From NCBI GenBank assembly GCA_905234195.1, contig CAJOFR010000003.1, forward strand, positions 1 to 64,000: a DNA stretch of 64,000 nucleotides, read 5' to 3'. The stretch comes from an uncultured Selenomonadaceae bacterium. GTDB lineage: Bacteria; Bacillota; Negativicutes; Selenomonadales; Selenomonadaceae. Below the pieces are notes generated by a model. The model made no database searches, was not told the origin of the DNA, and worked only from the letters and a program-made list of their open reading frames with translations. Positions 1-8,899 of the stretch are shown here, in pieces; positions within the stretch are counted from its first letter, which is position 1, and every line of letters starts with the position of its first letter. A program made the translations under genes and the position numbers.

Positions 1-88
1 CACTAAAGACCGAAGTCTTCCGTTCGACTTGCATGTGTTAAGCACGCCGCCAGCGTTCGTCCTGAGCCAGGATCAAACTCTCCATTAA
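1..88 (-). rRNA. 16S ribosomal RNA, 5' end (partial)
   Basis: The minus strand reads AGAGTTTGATCCTGGCTCAG (positions 81 down to 62), the universal 5' 16S sequence, followed by the conserved GAACGCTGGCGGCGTGCTTA and the start of variable region V1. Matching AGAGTTTG to E. coli base 8 puts the mature 5' end near position 88. Only the first 88 bases lie in the window; the rest of the rRNA operon continues to the left. Upstream (89-193) is the transcribed leader, with a boxA-like stretch (CTCCTTGAAAACTGAACAA on the minus strand, about 154-172) of the kind seen in Firmicutes rRNA leaders. Confidence 0.97.
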
Positions 89-193
89 TTATTTCGAGTC
101 AATCTAGCTCTATCCAAAATTGTCATTTCTGACCTGCACTAGCAAATACATTGTTCAGTTTTCAAGGAGCCCGCTGAGTGAATCAGCTTGCAC

Positions 194-222
194 ATAATAC
201 TACCCTTTAATGATTTTGTCAA
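194..222 (-). promoter_or_regulatory. rRNA operon promoter
   Basis: On the minus strand, TTGACA (222-217) is followed after exactly 17 bases by TATTAT (199-194), about 105 bases upstream of the predicted mature 16S end. This is a near-consensus housekeeping promoter at the expected distance for an rRNA leader. Confidence 0.85.
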
Positions 223-251
223 CCCCCTTTTTAAAAATTTTTTTAAAATTT

Positions 252-3185
252 TTAGAAGGCAGCCCCGACCTCTTCGTTGCGCTTCTCGAAAAATTTTATG
301 AAGTCATCAACCGGCATAGGTTTCGCATTCAGAAAACCTTGCCCGTAATAGCAGCCGAGTTTCAGCAACAAATTTTCTTCCTCTACCGTCTCAATCCCTT
401 CACATATCACCATCATTTTTAGCGACTGCCCAAGCTTTATGACGTTGCCGAGAATTTTACTCATGCGTTTTGAAGTGTCCGCGCCCGTCAAAAGCGAACG
501 GTCAATTTTCATGACGTCCATTGGCAAACTGCCCAGCATCATGAACGAAGAATAGCCCGACCCGAAGTCGTCAATAGAAATTGTAAATCCTAAATCATGC
601 AATCCGCGAACGATACTTGCCGCTTTGCCCTGATTGCTCTTTGAATCAAAATCGCCGAACATAGTTTCGGTAACTTCGAGTTCGATTAAACCTTCGGGCA
701 GTTTGTATTTATCGACGAGCGCTTTCATTTTTTCAAGGTAGCCGTCCTCCGTCATGTGCAAGCGCGATTGATTCACCGAGATGGGTACGACTTTTTTGCC
801 CGCCTCCAGTCTTTCCTTTTGAAGTTGGAAAGTTTTTTCGAGCAAATAATAATCGACGGGGATGACGAATCCGTTTTCTTCAAACAGCGGGATAAATTTC
901 CCCGGCGGCATGAATCCCAAATCCGGACTTATCCAGCGAACCAAAGCCTCTGCTCCGATAATTCTTTTTGAGCGTATGTCGTACTTCGGCTGATACCACG
1001 CTTGAAATTCTCCGTCGTTCAAAGCTTGTTCCATGCGGCTTTCAATTTCGTGTTGCAACTTCAAATGCTCTTCCATTTTGTCATCGAAAACTCTGACGTC
1101 GTCGCTTGAATTTTGGTGGCAAGCAGTCACCGCGCGATCAATTGCCTGCTGCACGTAAGTCGAAGACGAATAATGACTGATACCTGCTTGCATATGAAGA
1201 ACGATTTTAGTTTTTTCGTGCGCGGAAGAATTTAAACCGGTCTGACTGTATTCCTTAATCGAGGCGCGCGCCCATTCGACAACCTCTTCGACGCTGTTCG
1301 CCTTACAAAAACAAATCAAGTGTTCGACGTCAATACCCGCCGCCGTCAAAAGAACATGTTCGCTTTGTGCCAAACTCTTCGCCATTGAGCAAAACTGTTT
1401 GTTAATCAGCCGACGCCCAAAATCTTCGGTGACAGCCACGCTGGACGACATGGAAAAGACTGCGAAGAAAGTTTCGGAATTATCGCCCGCCTCCGAAAGT
1501 TTTTCCATTGTCAAGGGGACTTCTCTCTCAAGCCAAGAAACATTCGGCAGGTCGTAGCGCAAATCTGTATACGCCATGTGTTCGACAAGCTCGAAATGTT
1601 TTTTCTTCATGCGGTTGCGGTGAATCAAAAGCGCAGTCACAATCGCCGTGATAGCCAACATGACCAGGAAGACGCGAACGGGGTGATGGTAGACGAGATA
1701 TTTTGGCGTCATGTGAAAAACCGTTTGGCGATTTTTATTCAGCATATCGCGAACCCAATCCGAATCGATATGACCAATTTCCTTGTTAAGAATGTGCCAA
1801 AGTTTCGGGTCTTCGCCGGAATAAACTCCCAAACTTATGGGCTCGGAAAAAACCGACTCGGCATTCTCTTCCAGATTATAAGCTTGAGTATTTTCGACGA
1901 GGAAACCGATTAAATTTCTGTGCACGTAGGCAATATCTGCGCGCCCGTCCTCAACGGCAAGGATAGAATCTTCGAGGGTATCGACGTAAACTCTTTTGTC
2001 TTCGGGATAAAGCGGCTCAATAAAATCTCTCGTGTAAAACATATCTCGGCAGCAGGCAACCTTCGCCGTCGCGGGAAGACTTTCATTTTTTCGAGTGACG
2101 GGGATATATTCCATTGAAAGAAAAGATTGCGTTGGTTTCATGTTAAAACTTTGCGCCCAGCTGTAGTCGCAAACGGCGTCGACGATAAAATCAATCTCCC
2201 CTTTTTCCATAAGCTCCCTTGTCTCGGTCAAATTTTTTGTCTCGACGATTTCAATTTCAACGCCCAAATCGTAGGAGATGCGGCGAATAATTTCCGGCAT
2301 GACACCGACGAGCTCATTATCTTCGTTGTAATAAGCGTAGGGCTGACGATACATGAAGATAGCCGCGCGAAGTTTTTCACGTCCGGCAAGATAATCTTTT
2401 TCACTGCGGCTTAAAATCAACGGGTTGCCGTCCGCGCGATAATATTTTGTGTTGAGTTTGTCGCGGATATTCGGCTGATTCAAAAGCATTTGATCCATTG
2501 CAAGATTTAAGCGCGTCAAAAGTTCCTTGCGATTTTCGTTGACAGAAAGGCGGTAACTCTGTCTGTCGAAAACCGCCAAAACATCGTGGGATTTGTGCGG
2601 GTCAATCATCGCGTCAACGTATCCGTCAATCTCGTTATCGTTGTAAGCCTTTATCATGTCTTTGTAGTGCGGGTAGTTCACCAGCTCATAACTAAAACCT
2701 TCTCCGCGAGCAACCCCCGCAAGAGCCGGCGTAGCGTAATTCATAGCCCAGTTTCCGATCTTCATTTCGGGCTTGACTTCCTTCGTCACGAGCTCCATAG
2801 GAAAACGAGCGACGACGTGGTCTGTGCGGACGGCGTCTTTCAATTTACGATAATCGCCGGGCATTCCTGGCACAATATCAATTTCGCCGCTTTGAAGTTT
2901 GTCGGAAAGCTCCCCCCAATCTTCAAACTCCACGTACTCAAATTTACAGTGCGCATAATTCGACAAGAACTCCATATATTCGTAGCCGTATCCTGTTTTA
3001 TGATTTGGTCTGTCTTCGTAAACAAAGTCAGTGCCTTTTATGTAGCCGACCTTGTAAATTTCTTCCTCGCCCTGCAAAATTGTTTCGGGCGTCATTTCTT
3101 CAATACTTGGTGCACTTTCTGCGTGCAGGAGTATGGTTAAGTCAAAGAGAAAAAAAATTAATGCTCCTATAAAAATTCTATGCAT
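252..3185 (-). CDS. Exported sensor EAL c-di-GMP phosphodiesterase with two solute-binding domains
   Basis: Predicted membrane enzyme that hydrolyses cyclic di-GMP in response to a periplasmic ligand. Seen in order: a signal peptide (MHRIFIGALIFFLF), two bacterial extracellular solute-binding (SBP family 3) domains filling roughly the first 520 residues, one membrane segment near residue 560, a degenerate GGDEF domain in which the signature is replaced by AGIDVEH, and a C-terminal EAL domain with EALVRW, DDFGSGYSS and a KIDRSLL segment, so the EAL half should be active. The start is placed at 3185 because an AGGAGA ribosome site lies just upstream and the signal peptide begins there; the frame stays open 59 codons further without a ribosome site. 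It ends just upstream of the rRNA promoter. Family assignment is firm; the ligand is unknown. Confidence 0.88.
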   Translation of the reverse strand: MHRIFIGALIFFLFDLTILLHAESAPSIEEMTPETILQGEEEIYKVGYIKGTDFVYEDRPNHKTGYGYEYMEFLSNYAHCKFEYVEFEDWGELSDKLQSGEIDIVPGMPGDYRKLKDAVRTDHVVARFPMELVTKEVKPEMKIGNWAMNYATPALAGVARGEGFSYELVNYPHYKDMIKAYNDNEIDGYVDAMIDPHKSHDVLAVFDRQSYRLSVNENRKELLTRLNLAMDQMLLNQPNIRDKLNTKYYRADGNPLILSRSEKDYLAGREKLRAAIFMYRQPYAYYNEDNELVGVMPEIIRRISYDLGVEIEIVETKNLTETRELMEKGEIDFIVDAVCDYSWAQSFNMKPTQSFLSMEYIPVTRKNESLPATAKVACCRDMFYTRDFIEPLYPEDKRVYVDTLEDSILAVEDGRADIAYVHRNLIGFLVENTQAYNLEENAESVFSEPISLGVYSGEDPKLWHILNKEIGHIDSDWVRDMLNKNRQTVFHMTPKYLVYHHPVRVFLVMLAITAIVTALLIHRNRMKKKHFELVEHMAYTDLRYDLPNVSWLEREVPLTMEKLSEAGDNSETFFAVFSMSSSVAVTEDFGRRLINKQFCSMAKSLAQSEHVLLTAAGIDVEHLICFCKANSVEEVVEWARASIKEYSQTGLNSSAHEKTKIVLHMQAGISHYSSSTYVQQAIDRAVTACHQNSSDDVRVFDDKMEEHLKLQHEIESRMEQALNDGEFQAWYQPKYDIRSKRIIGAEALVRWISPDLGFMPPGKFIPLFEENGFVIPVDYYLLEKTFQLQKERLEAGKKVVPISVNQSRLHMTEDGYLEKMKALVDKYKLPEGLIELEVTETMFGDFDSKSNQGKAASIVRGLHDLGFTISIDDFGSGYSSFMMLGSLPMDVMKIDRSLLTGADTSKRMSKILGNVIKLGQSLKMMVICEGIETVEEENLLLKLGCYYGQGFLNAKPMPVDDFIKFFEKRNEEVGAAF

Positions 3186-3224
3186 AGTCTGTCTCCTTTT
3201 TTCCGTCGTAATTTTTCTGTTGAT

Positions 3225-3253
3225 AAAATATTCAATTATGCGCTTAATGTCAA
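3225..3253 (-). promoter_or_regulatory. Promoter of the EAL gene
   Basis: Minus-strand TTGACA (3253-3248), 17-base spacer, TATTTT (3230-3225), about 40 bases upstream of the chosen start codon. It supports the start at 3185 because the longer reading would begin upstream of this promoter. Confidence 0.75.
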
Positions 3254-3320
3254 GTATTTTTTTTCGGAGGTTGTCAAAAATTTTGTTTGTTTTTAATGCA
3301 ACATGGAAGTAAATAAAAAC

Positions 3321-3349
3321 TTGACGAAGATAAATTAAATTGATATTAT
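3321..3349 (+). promoter_or_regulatory. Promoter of the MATE/GNAT/phosphatase operon
   Basis: TTGACG at 3321-3326, 17-base spacer, TATTAT at 3344-3349. The first gene starts 45 bases further on. It is divergent from the EAL promoter. Confidence 0.75.
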
Positions 3350-3394
3350 CAAAAACTGACATGTTTATAAAAAAATTTCTAGGGGTTCAAAAAT

Positions 3395-5203
3395 TTGACA
3401 ATGAATCAGAAAAACGAAAACGAACTTTCGGATAACGACATCTTTCTAAAAAAAGTTTTTAACAAGCACGTTTCCTCGTCAATAGTTTCCATGTTCGGGG
3501 TGCTTGCCAGCGTCATGGCGAACACGATTATTGCGGGAAAATTTTTTGGTGCGGACGGTTTGGCGATAATGAGCGTCGTTGCTCCTTTTTACTCACTCTT
3601 CTCGACAGTCGGGGCATTGGCGGGCGTCGGCGGGGCAACTCTGACTTCGCACGCGCTGGGACGAGACGACGCGAAGAGCGCGAACGAATCTTTCACGCTG
3701 TCTTTAATTTTGGGCGTGGCAATTTATTTTTTCGTAGCGGCAATTTGTTTGGTATTCATAGATCCGCTTTTGCAACTGCTGGGCTGTTCGGGAAGGATCT
3801 TCGACGATGCGCGCGAGTACGCAGAAATTTATATCGCCGGCGGTTTGGGAACGGTGCTAATGTATTTGCCGTACAACTTCTTCAAGCTGAAAGGTAAACT
3901 GACATTACTCAAGGTTATGTTTTTGGGAATGGCGGCATTGAACGTAATTTTGGACGTCGTCTTCGTAAAATTTTTATACATGGGAATGGACGGCATCGCC
4001 TTAGGGACAGTCATTGCGGCGGTGAGCGTTTCACTTTTGGGAATAAAATTTTTGTTGCAGGGCGATGACTCCTTCGAGATAATTCGCTCGTTTAACAAAA
4101 AATCCGTGAAAGAATTATTGAAACTCGGAACGCCTTCCGCGCTGAATAATCTGCTGACATTTTTCCGCTTAATGATGATGAACAGAATAATTGTTTCGGC
4201 GGCGGGCAGCACGGGCTTGGCGGCGTTTTCGGTGTTCTCCTCTCTGGAAAATCTTTCGCTGGTGATTTTGTCGGGGCTGGCGCAAGCGACGTCGGCTTTC
4301 GTTGGAGTTTTCAGCAAGGAACTGGACACGGTGAGCGTGCGCAGAATCGAAAAGCGCGCACATATAATCGGATTCATTTTCGTGATACCGATGATGGCGG
4401 CGATAATGATTTTCCCGACTGAAATTTGTCACTTCTTCGGAATTTACGACTCGTACAAATTGAAATTGGCGTCAAACGCGGCGTATTACTTCGCGCTTAG
4501 TTTGCCGCCGTCGGTGTGCTGTTTGCTGATGTTCTTCTACTATCAATCAGTCGGCTTCACGAATTTGGCGAACGTTTTAATTTTCTGCCGCTCGTTTTTA
4601 TTTTTGGTAGGACCCGCGTATTTTTTGACGCCGATTTTCGGATTGGACGCCACGTGGTTTTCGCTGACAATCGCCTCAATAAGCCCGCTGGTACTCATGC
4701 TGATCGTGATGCCTTTTTATTTCAAGAAAGGTTACGCGGGATTTTTCTTGCAGGATTTGCACGCGGAAAGGGACGGAACTTATATTTCCTTCGCGGTGAA
4801 AACCAACGTCGATGATATTGTTGACAGCGTCGATAAAATCGCGGAGTTCTGTCAAAAAAATGAATTGAGCAAAAAAGAAGTCATGCTCGTGCGTTTGTCA
4901 ATGGAAGAAATGATGATGAGCATTAAGGAACATTGTTTCGAGGAAGACGCCGAAGAAACAATGGACGTGAGAATTTTGATAATAAAAGATGCAAAAGATT
5001 TGATGATTGTTTTGCGCATTCGTAACGGCGGAAAACTTTTCAACCCAATTGAATATTACGAACGTCAAAGCGAAGATGATCCGCTTGCAATGGGTGACGC
5101 GCTTGGAATTTCCATGATTGTCAACGCGGCGGACGTGATTCATTACAAAACGACGTTCGGGATAAATAATTTAACGGTGATTATCGACAGGAAAGAGGGC
5201 TAA
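3395..5203 (+). CDS. MATE-family transporter fused to an RsbW-like ATPase domain
   Basis: The first 450 or so residues are a polytopic MATE (multidrug and toxin extrusion) transporter: repeated hydrophobic segments, the motif NTIIAGKFFGADGLAIMS near the start and a second half with the same pattern. The last 130 residues are soluble and resemble the anti-sigma-factor histidine-kinase-like ATPase fold (RLSMEEMMMSIKEH, then LRIRNGGKLFNPIEYY and GISMI). In RsbW-type proteins the first motif normally carries Asn and the second Asp; here they are Ser and Asn, so catalysis may be lost. The TTG start at 3395 has AGGGG nine bases upstream; ATG at 3401 is the alternative. It is followed after 4 bases by the GNAT gene and then by a SpoIIE-type phosphatase, which suggests a partner-switching signalling unit. 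The transported substrate is unknown. Confidence 0.85.
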   Translation: MTMNQKNENELSDNDIFLKKVFNKHVSSSIVSMFGVLASVMANTIIAGKFFGADGLAIMSVVAPFYSLFSTVGALAGVGGATLTSHALGRDDAKSANESFTLSLILGVAIYFFVAAICLVFIDPLLQLLGCSGRIFDDAREYAEIYIAGGLGTVLMYLPYNFFKLKGKLTLLKVMFLGMAALNVILDVVFVKFLYMGMDGIALGTVIAAVSVSLLGIKFLLQGDDSFEIIRSFNKKSVKELLKLGTPSALNNLLTFFRLMMMNRIIVSAAGSTGLAAFSVFSSLENLSLVILSGLAQATSAFVGVFSKELDTVSVRRIEKRAHIIGFIFVIPMMAAIMIFPTEICHFFGIYDSYKLKLASNAAYYFALSLPPSVCCLLMFFYYQSVGFTNLANVLIFCRSFLFLVGPAYFLTPIFGLDATWFSLTIASISPLVLMLIVMPFYFKKGYAGFFLQDLHAERDGTYISFAVKTNVDDIVDSVDKIAEFCQKNELSKKEVMLVRLSMEEMMMSIKEHCFEEDAEETMDVRILIIKDAKDLMIVLRIRNGGKLFNPIEYYERQSEDDPLAMGDALGISMIVNAADVIHYKTTFGINNLTVIIDRKEG

Positions 5204-5207
5204 AAAA

Positions 5208-6227
5208 TTGGACTTTACCGAATTTCAAAACTCTGCAGGCAAAAAAATTTTTGCGCGCTTTAGGGAATTTCAAGACGACGACGCCGGCGCGATTGTCAAT
5301 TTGATTCGCGAGGAGTACGGAGAAAAATACCACACGCCGAGTTATTACGACGAAAAAGTTTTAATTCAACTTCACCGCGAAAAAAAAGTTATCTTCTTCG
5401 TCGCGGAGCTGCGCGGCGGGGAAATTATCGGCTGTCTTCATTTGCGGAGGTATTTGCCGCGCGAGACGACCTGCAGCATGGGCACAGGGGTTATTGCGAA
5501 AAGCCACAGGAATTATCATCTTTTCGGACCGCTTATAAATTACGTCATGGAGCAGATAAAAAAAATTCCGGACGCGCCGTCCATTGCCGCGACTCTCGTA
5601 ATGTATCACGTTATCACGCAGAAATTAATTGACGGGCTGGGGCTTACGTTGTGCGGATTTATTCCCCAAATGGTTTTGGCGGACAGCTTTCAACATTCTT
5701 ACGACGCCGAAGAAAATTTGAAATACACTTTCATTTTCACGGTGTACAACATTCGCGCGAAGGACGTCGGGAAAATTTTTCTGCCCGTCGAACACAAAGA
5801 CATTGCGAAAAAAATTTATGATTCGTTGAAGGTAAGTTGTAATATCATATCCGAAGAAACTGCCCTGCGCGGCGAAAGTAAAATCCTTGTCGAAGACAGT
5901 CCTACGCAACAAAATTGCACAATCTCTATCGACGAGGCGGGGGAGGACTTGCGCGAAAAAATTTCCGCGATTGAAAACGCTCGTCAGTTGCCTTTTCAGA
6001 CGTTCAACGTTTTTTTGAACATAAGCGATGAAAAATCTATAGCCGCGTACAAAATTCTTCGCGAGCTGGGATATTGTTTCGCGGGCTTTAAGCCGCTGGG
6101 CGGTGCGCGTGAAATTATGATTATGCACAATCCGAAAAATGTTTCGATAAACTTTGACGAACTCAAGGCTATTGAAAAATATGTTCCGCTGAAAAATTAC
6201 TTCAGAAAATGTTACGAAAGCAGGTGA
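5208..6227 (+). CDS. GNAT-like acetyltransferase of the MATE/phosphatase operon
   Basis: A 339-residue soluble protein. The first half resembles a GNAT acyltransferase: a strand-rich start, then VIFFVAELRGGEIIGCLHLR and a segment (GTGVIAKSHRNYHLFGPLI) at the usual acetyl-CoA binding position. The second half looks like a further, divergent alpha/beta domain ending in NFRKCYE. The start is a TTG at 5208, 4 bases after the previous stop, so translation is probably coupled. The 3' end overlaps the earliest possible start of the next gene. The substrate cannot be named. Its place between an RsbW-like ATPase and a SpoIIE phosphatase suggests a signalling or envelope-modification role, by inference only. 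Confidence 0.65.
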   Translation: MDFTEFQNSAGKKIFARFREFQDDDAGAIVNLIREEYGEKYHTPSYYDEKVLIQLHREKKVIFFVAELRGGEIIGCLHLRRYLPRETTCSMGTGVIAKSHRNYHLFGPLINYVMEQIKKIPDAPSIAATLVMYHVITQKLIDGLGLTLCGFIPQMVLADSFQHSYDAEENLKYTFIFTVYNIRAKDVGKIFLPVEHKDIAKKIYDSLKVSCNIISEETALRGESKILVEDSPTQQNCTISIDEAGEDLREKISAIENARQLPFQTFNVFLNISDEKSIAAYKILRELGYCFAGFKPLGGAREIMIMHNPKNVSINFDELKAIEKYVPLKNYFRKCYESR

Positions 6228-6247
6228 GCTCCTTGAAGGTGGGACAA

Positions 6248-8395
6248 ATGGGAATCCGCAAGCAAGTTTTGTATTTGGTTTTAGCTTGCAGTTTGATAAC
6301 TCTTTTGGTTGCCGGGGGGATTGCTATTTACGGAATTTTCAAGGTTAAATCAAACGCAATTGATATCGGTACCGAAATTGGAAACGTCGCGGCGGAAAGT
6401 AGTAGCTCCGCCTTGAAGGAAGTTTCCATAGCAAGTTTGCAAGGGCTTGTTAGGGAACGTTCAAAGCAGATAGATAATTTCTTTGAAAATTTTATTTGGG
6501 ACGTCAATACGCTGTCAAATGAAATGAATTTGATTTTGCAGAACCCGCAAAATTATTCACTGCGAAGAGTGAACGAGCCGCGCCGCGAAGACGACGGCAA
6601 ACTTACTCCGCAATTGCAGTACAGGGCGGGGGTAAATCGTGCGGCAATAGCAACTGAAGTCGGCTTGACTGCAAACCTGCAAGACTTTTTAATCAGACTG
6701 TACGACGACCAACCTTGGGTAGGTTCCACTTATGTTGCGTCGCAGAGTGGATTTAATATCACGACGGACGTTATCGCCGCGACGAGAGTCGACGCGAATA
6801 ATAATCCTTTGCCGAATGACTACAGCCCGCGCCCGTGGTACCAAAAAGTCATGAAGGAAAAACATTTGATTTTGACGGACGTGTTTCTTGATTCTCAAGG
6901 AAGAGGGCTTGCAATTTCTTGCGCCGCTCCTTACTACAATGCACAGGGAGAAATTGCCGGCGTCGTTGGCGAAGGCGTAACATTAGCCAACATTAACGAG
7001 ATTGTTAATAAAACAAAAATGGGCGAGACAAGTTTTGCTTTCGTGATGGATAACATGAGCGGACGTGTTCTTTTCTCCTCAAAAGAGGAAGGCTCCTTTG
7101 CTTTGGACGGCGATAACGATTTAACGAACGATCCGAGTTTGTTTGACAACGACAACGAAAAACTTGTACAGTCTGCAAAAAAAATGGCGGCAAAAGAAAC
7201 CGGCGTGGACTTAATGGAAGTTGACGGCAGTAGCATTTATCTTGCTTATGCGCCGCTGGAAAATATGAACTGGAGTTTCGGCGTGGCTATCTCAGAAAGT
7301 GAAGTCACCATGCCCGCTGAAACAAACAAGCAAGTTATTGAGCAGAGCACGAACAGTTTTGTTGTCATGCTGGACGATTCGATTAGATTCATGATAATCG
7401 CAATGCTTGTTGCGTTCGTCGTGATTATGGTCATTGCTCCTTTCGCCGGTCGTACCATTGCCGATAAATTCACGCGTCCTTTGCACATTTTGACGGAAGG
7501 CGTGCGCGAAATTGCAAGCGGCAACCTTGAAAAGAAACTTGATATCAAAACCGGCAACGAGATTGAACACCTCGCAACTTGTTTTAATGCGATGACTGAC
7601 GAATTACAAAACTACATGAATAATTTAACGAAGGTCACCGCCGAAAAAGAACGTATCGCCACAGAATTGGACGTCGCGAAAGATATTCAAGTGTCTATGC
7701 TCCCGCAAGATTTCAATTTCGACCGCGATGACTTTGAACTTTATGCGAACATGCACGCGGCAAAAGAAGTCGGCGGAGATTTTTACGATTTCTATTTGCT
7801 TGACGATAATCACCTCGTAATAACTATGGCGGACGTCAGCGGCAAGGGTGTTCCCGCCGCGCTGTTCATGGCGATAAGCAAAACTATCCTCAAAAATTTT
7901 GCAATGACTATGATAAATCCGGACGATCTCGGCGCGGTCGTCACCTGCTCGAATAATCAGCTCTGCCAAAATAATGACGCGATGATGTTCGTCACAGTTT
8001 TTACGGGCATGATTGATTTGAAGACCGGCAGATTTATTTTCGTGAACGGCGGACACAATCCCCCGCTCGTTTACAGAAAGTCGACGGATAAATTTGAGTA
8101 CCTCAAGGTTGAAAAAAATTTCGTGCTCGGCGGAATGGAAGACATGGATTTTGCTCAGCAGGAAATTAAACTCGAAAAGGGCGACATGATTTATCTGTAT
8201 ACCGACGGCGTAACGGAAGCTCTGAACAACGAGAAGGAACTTTACGGAGAACAGCGGCTTATCGATTGTTTGAATCGCGTCGACAGAACTTTGTCAGCCG
8301 ATAAAATTTTGGAGTTCGTGCGCGCAGATGTTCAGGTACACGTTGCCGGCGCGGAGCAGTCCGACGATATGACGATGCTTTTGTTGAAGATTTAA
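6248..8395 (+). CDS. Membrane PP2C-type (SpoIIE/RsbU-like) serine phosphatase with Cache sensor and HAMP
   Basis: Predicted receptor phosphatase that would dephosphorylate a serine on an anti-sigma antagonist or similar target. In order: N-terminal membrane helix, extracellular double-Cache sensor (PRPWYQKVMKEKHLILTDVF), second helix near residue 400, HAMP domain, short coiled coil, and a SpoIIE-type PP2C domain with the metal-binding motifs VGGDFYDF, DVSGKGVPAALF and SDDMTMLLL. ATG at 6248 is preferred because AAGGTGGG lies six bases upstream; the frame is open from 6209, overlapping the GNAT gene. It is the natural counterpart of the RsbW-like domain in the first gene of the operon. No STAS-domain antagonist is encoded nearby. 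Confidence 0.88.
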   Translation: MGIRKQVLYLVLACSLITLLVAGGIAIYGIFKVKSNAIDIGTEIGNVAAESSSSALKEVSIASLQGLVRERSKQIDNFFENFIWDVNTLSNEMNLILQNPQNYSLRRVNEPRREDDGKLTPQLQYRAGVNRAAIATEVGLTANLQDFLIRLYDDQPWVGSTYVASQSGFNITTDVIAATRVDANNNPLPNDYSPRPWYQKVMKEKHLILTDVFLDSQGRGLAISCAAPYYNAQGEIAGVVGEGVTLANINEIVNKTKMGETSFAFVMDNMSGRVLFSSKEEGSFALDGDNDLTNDPSLFDNDNEKLVQSAKKMAAKETGVDLMEVDGSSIYLAYAPLENMNWSFGVAISESEVTMPAETNKQVIEQSTNSFVVMLDDSIRFMIIAMLVAFVVIMVIAPFAGRTIADKFTRPLHILTEGVREIASGNLEKKLDIKTGNEIEHLATCFNAMTDELQNYMNNLTKVTAEKERIATELDVAKDIQVSMLPQDFNFDRDDFELYANMHAAKEVGGDFYDFYLLDDNHLVITMADVSGKGVPAALFMAISKTILKNFAMTMINPDDLGAVVTCSNNQLCQNNDAMMFVTVFTGMIDLKTGRFIFVNGGHNPPLVYRKSTDKFEYLKVEKNFVLGGMEDMDFAQQEIKLEKGDMIYLYTDGVTEALNNEKELYGEQRLIDCLNRVDRTLSADKILEFVRADVQVHVAGAEQSDDMTMLLLKI

Positions 8396-8419
8396 ATTTT
8401 GTTTGACGGGGAGATTTTT

Positions 8420-8899
8420 ATGAGGGAACTTTTGGAGATATTGGAACGTAATTCGCGGGTCTCTGTCAGTGAGCTTGCCTCCATGCTGCAAAAATCTGAA
8501 TACGAAATTGAAAATGACATTGCGCGCCTCGAAAAAGAAAAAATTATTTTGTCCTATGGCACGCTGATAAATTGGGAACGTTTTGGCGACGATAACGTTG
8601 TTGCGATTATCGAAATTAATTTGACGCCGCAACGCGAGTTCGGATTCGATGCCATTGCCGAAAGAATTTATCGCTTTGACGAAGTGCGGACGGTCTACCT
8701 TATGAGCGGCAACTTTGATTTGCTCGTGATAATCGAAGGAAAATCTTTAAAGGAAGTTGCGAATTTTGTTTCGACACGCCTTTCGACAATCGACGGCGTA
8801 ACTCAAACGCGCAGTCATTTTATGTTAAAGGCGTACAAAAAAGACGGCGTGATTCTTGACAACGACGAACAAGACAGAAGGTTGGTGGTAAGCCCGTGA
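8420..8899 (+). CDS. Lrp/AsnC-family transcriptional regulator
   Basis: A 159-residue protein with an N-terminal helix-turn-helix (NSRVSVSELASMLQKSEYEI) and a C-terminal RAM ligand-binding fold (VRTVYLMSGNFDLLVIIEG), the normal Lrp/AsnC architecture. Start ATG at 8420 has GGGGAG eight bases upstream. Its stop overlaps the GTG of the next gene by four bases, so the two are co-translated. The pair resembles the alaR-alaT arrangement of Bacillus, in which the regulator controls an alanine aminotransferase. Which amino acid is sensed here is not visible. Confidence 0.88.
   Translation: MRELLEILERNSRVSVSELASMLQKSEYEIENDIARLEKEKIILSYGTLINWERFGDDNVVAIIEINLTPQREFGFDAIAERIYRFDEVRTVYLMSGNFDLLVIIEGKSLKEVANFVSTRLSTIDGVTQTRSHFMLKAYKKDGVILDNDEQDRRLVVSP

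Noticed and set aside
3186-3362. N-terminal extension of the EAL protein by 59 residues
   Set aside because: It precedes the promoter and the ribosome site and would bury the signal peptide.
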